From: Syntrophales bacterium
Lineage (GTDB): Bacteria; Desulfobacterota; Syntrophia; Syntrophales; UBA8958
Reading direction: 5' to 3'
DNA length: 6,559 nt
NCBI GenBank assembly: GCA_023231165.1
Contig: JALNVY010000138.1
Span: forward strand, 1-6,559
The notes beneath the pieces were generated by a model. The model saw only the letters and a list, made by a program, of their open reading frames with translations, did no database searches and was not told where the DNA came from. A program made the position numbers and the translations under genes. Below, piece after piece: positions 5,533 through 6,559 of this stretch; position 1 is the first letter of the stretch, and each line of letters begins with the position of its first letter.

Positions 5533-6559
5533 ATGGCCCCGCTACCTCTGACTTATGCCTTTGCGATCACGATTCTCAGCATTATTATCCTGTTGGGGGG
5601 CTTGATCTACTACTGCCGGAAACTGGGCCGGAGCCGCCGCGCCTTTCAGGAACTGGCCCAGCGTTTCCAAGGTGCGACCTTTCAAAAATCTATGTTCCGT
5701 GGCGACCTCATCAGAGGTCAGCACGGCGGCATTGCCTTTACCTGCCGCTACTTCATGGGCTCCAGGAACAACCCTCCCTCCCTGACGATACAGGTTAGTG
5801 TCTCCTGTCCGGCAAAACTCACCATCCGGAGGGAGGCCTGGTACGACCGGTTCGCCACACGGATCGGGTTAGTGGCGGAACTCCGGACGGGCGACCTTGG
5901 TTTTGATCAGGCCTATTTCTTCGACACCGACCGGGAGGACATTTATCGGCACTACCTCTCGGAGGAGGCGAAAAGGCGTGAGATCGACGCGCTCTTCGGC
6001 CTCGGGTTCCCCGTCCGAGAAATCGCCTTTCGGAAGCAGGACCTCCGGATCGTCCTCTCACCGATCAAAGGGGACGAAATAGCATCCATCCCCGCGGAGA
6101 AATACCTGGAGGCCCTGCTGGATATTTCCGCCGGGCTTTCCTCAGGGGGTTATCCGGCATCATTTGCCTCCCAACTTTTTCCGGGCAGTTCCCGGCCTCC
6201 AATTCCCCGTGTCAAATTGGTGTTCCTGTTTATCGCCAACGGGCTCTTCATCCTGGGCGGCGCCGTCGCCCTCGCGTACGGGATGCATCGATACGAGCCC
6301 CTGGGAAACGGCCTGATCGTAAAGTCCCTGGCCCTTTCCGCTCCGGCTGCGCTTGTGTTTCTCATCCTCGTGCTTCGCTGGATTAAGGGCCGTTCGTCAT
6401 CCCACCGCCTTTTTTTGTTCGTTTTGATCCTCTCCTTCATTGGTTTCCCTCTGATCATGACCGGCGGCGCCATAATGACTAACGGCTTTCTGGACCCGGG
6501 GAGCGAAACTTTCCATCAGGTTCCTGTGACAGATCATTATTATCGCCAGAACAAGAATA
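5533..6559 (+). CDS. Unrecognised four-helix membrane protein, truncated by window end
   Basis: From ATG 5533 the frame is open for 342 codons to the last base, so the C-terminus is outside the window. Helix 1 is at about 9-27, followed by the basic segment CRKLGRSRR (28-36), which suggests a cytoplasmic side. A soluble mixed alpha/beta domain runs from about 37 to 225 (features include AFQELAQRF at 37-45, RGDLIRGQHGGIAF at 56-69, YFFDTDREDI at 128-137 and FGLGFPVREIAFRKQDLRIVL at 155-175). Three helices follow at about 228-250, 263-284 and 291-313, then a polar segment that is cut off. The codons favour G/C in third position throughout, as in a real gene. It has its own strong promoter, an operator-like repeat and a good ribosome site, and no co-transcribed neighbour is visible. 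I do not recognise the family and see no catalytic motif, so no function is offered. Confidence 0.85.
   Translation, partial: MAPLPLTYAFAITILSIIILLGGLIYYCRKLGRSRRAFQELAQRFQGATFQKSMFRGDLIRGQHGGIAFTCRYFMGSRNNPPSLTIQVSVSCPAKLTIRREAWYDRFATRIGLVAELRTGDLGFDQAYFFDTDREDIYRHYLSEEAKRREIDALFGLGFPVREIAFRKQDLRIVLSPIKGDEIASIPAEKYLEALLDISAGLSSGGYPASFASQLFPGSSRPPIPRVKLVFLFIANGLFILGGAVALAYGMHRYEPLGNGLIVKSLALSAPAALVFLILVLRWIKGRSSSHRLFLFVLILSFIGFPLIMTGGAIMTNGFLDPGSETFHQVPVTDHYYRQNKN

Noticed and set aside
6150..6473. A 107-codon minus-strand open frame
   Set aside because: It overlaps the open-ended membrane protein, whose promoter, ribosome site and helices are on the plus strand. The antisense peptide is Arg/Pro-rich noise.

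Overview
The window reads as a chromosomal piece of a Gram-negative bacterium. The evidence is two adjacent LptF/LptG-type permeases (lipopolysaccharide export), an exported enzyme with a Sec signal peptide, and moderate-GC coding sequence. A syntrophic or sulfate-reducing deltaproteobacterium (Desulfobacterota, Syntrophia-like) would fit the gene mix, but that placement is a guess from gene content, not something proved here.

Left part, minus strand (36-2997): three closely packed genes transcribed right to left. First is a crotonase-fold enzyme most like a delta3,delta2-enoyl-CoA isomerase, then lptF, then lptG. Gaps are about 10-12 nt, so they probably form one operon. LptF and LptG together make the membrane part of the LptB2FG transporter that pulls LPS out of the inner membrane. 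The acyl-CoA enzyme has no known role in that process.

Middle, plus strand (3175-4764): a divergently transcribed exported adenosine-deaminase-superfamily protein of 529 aa. It has a complete zinc site, an ADGF/ADA2-like inserted region with the only two cysteines of the mature protein, and a short Lys/Arg/Ser-rich tail. It converges on a small two-helix membrane protein of the DUF2905 family (4812-5036, minus).

Right of DUF2905 lies about 500 nt with no intact gene (5037-5532). It holds the C-terminal tail of a DUF4143-type AAA+ ATPase with a one-base frameshift, joined out of frame to an unrecognised coding-like fragment. Beyond that is an AT-rich stretch with a perfect 12-bp inverted repeat, then a near-consensus sigma70 promoter whose -10 box and start region sit inside a second 12-bp inverted repeat. 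This looks like a decayed accessory insertion next to a regulated promoter.

The promoter drives a plus-strand gene with a good ribosome binding site (starts 5533). Its frame stays open to the end of the window (342 codons, no stop). The product is an unrecognised membrane protein with one N-terminal helix, a soluble domain of about 200 residues and three more helices.

No RNA genes, CRISPR array, intact mobile element or recognisable new multi-gene system is visible. The best leads are the operator-like repeat at the 5450 promoter, the unknown membrane protein it controls, the exported deaminase, and the isomerase-lptFG linkage.
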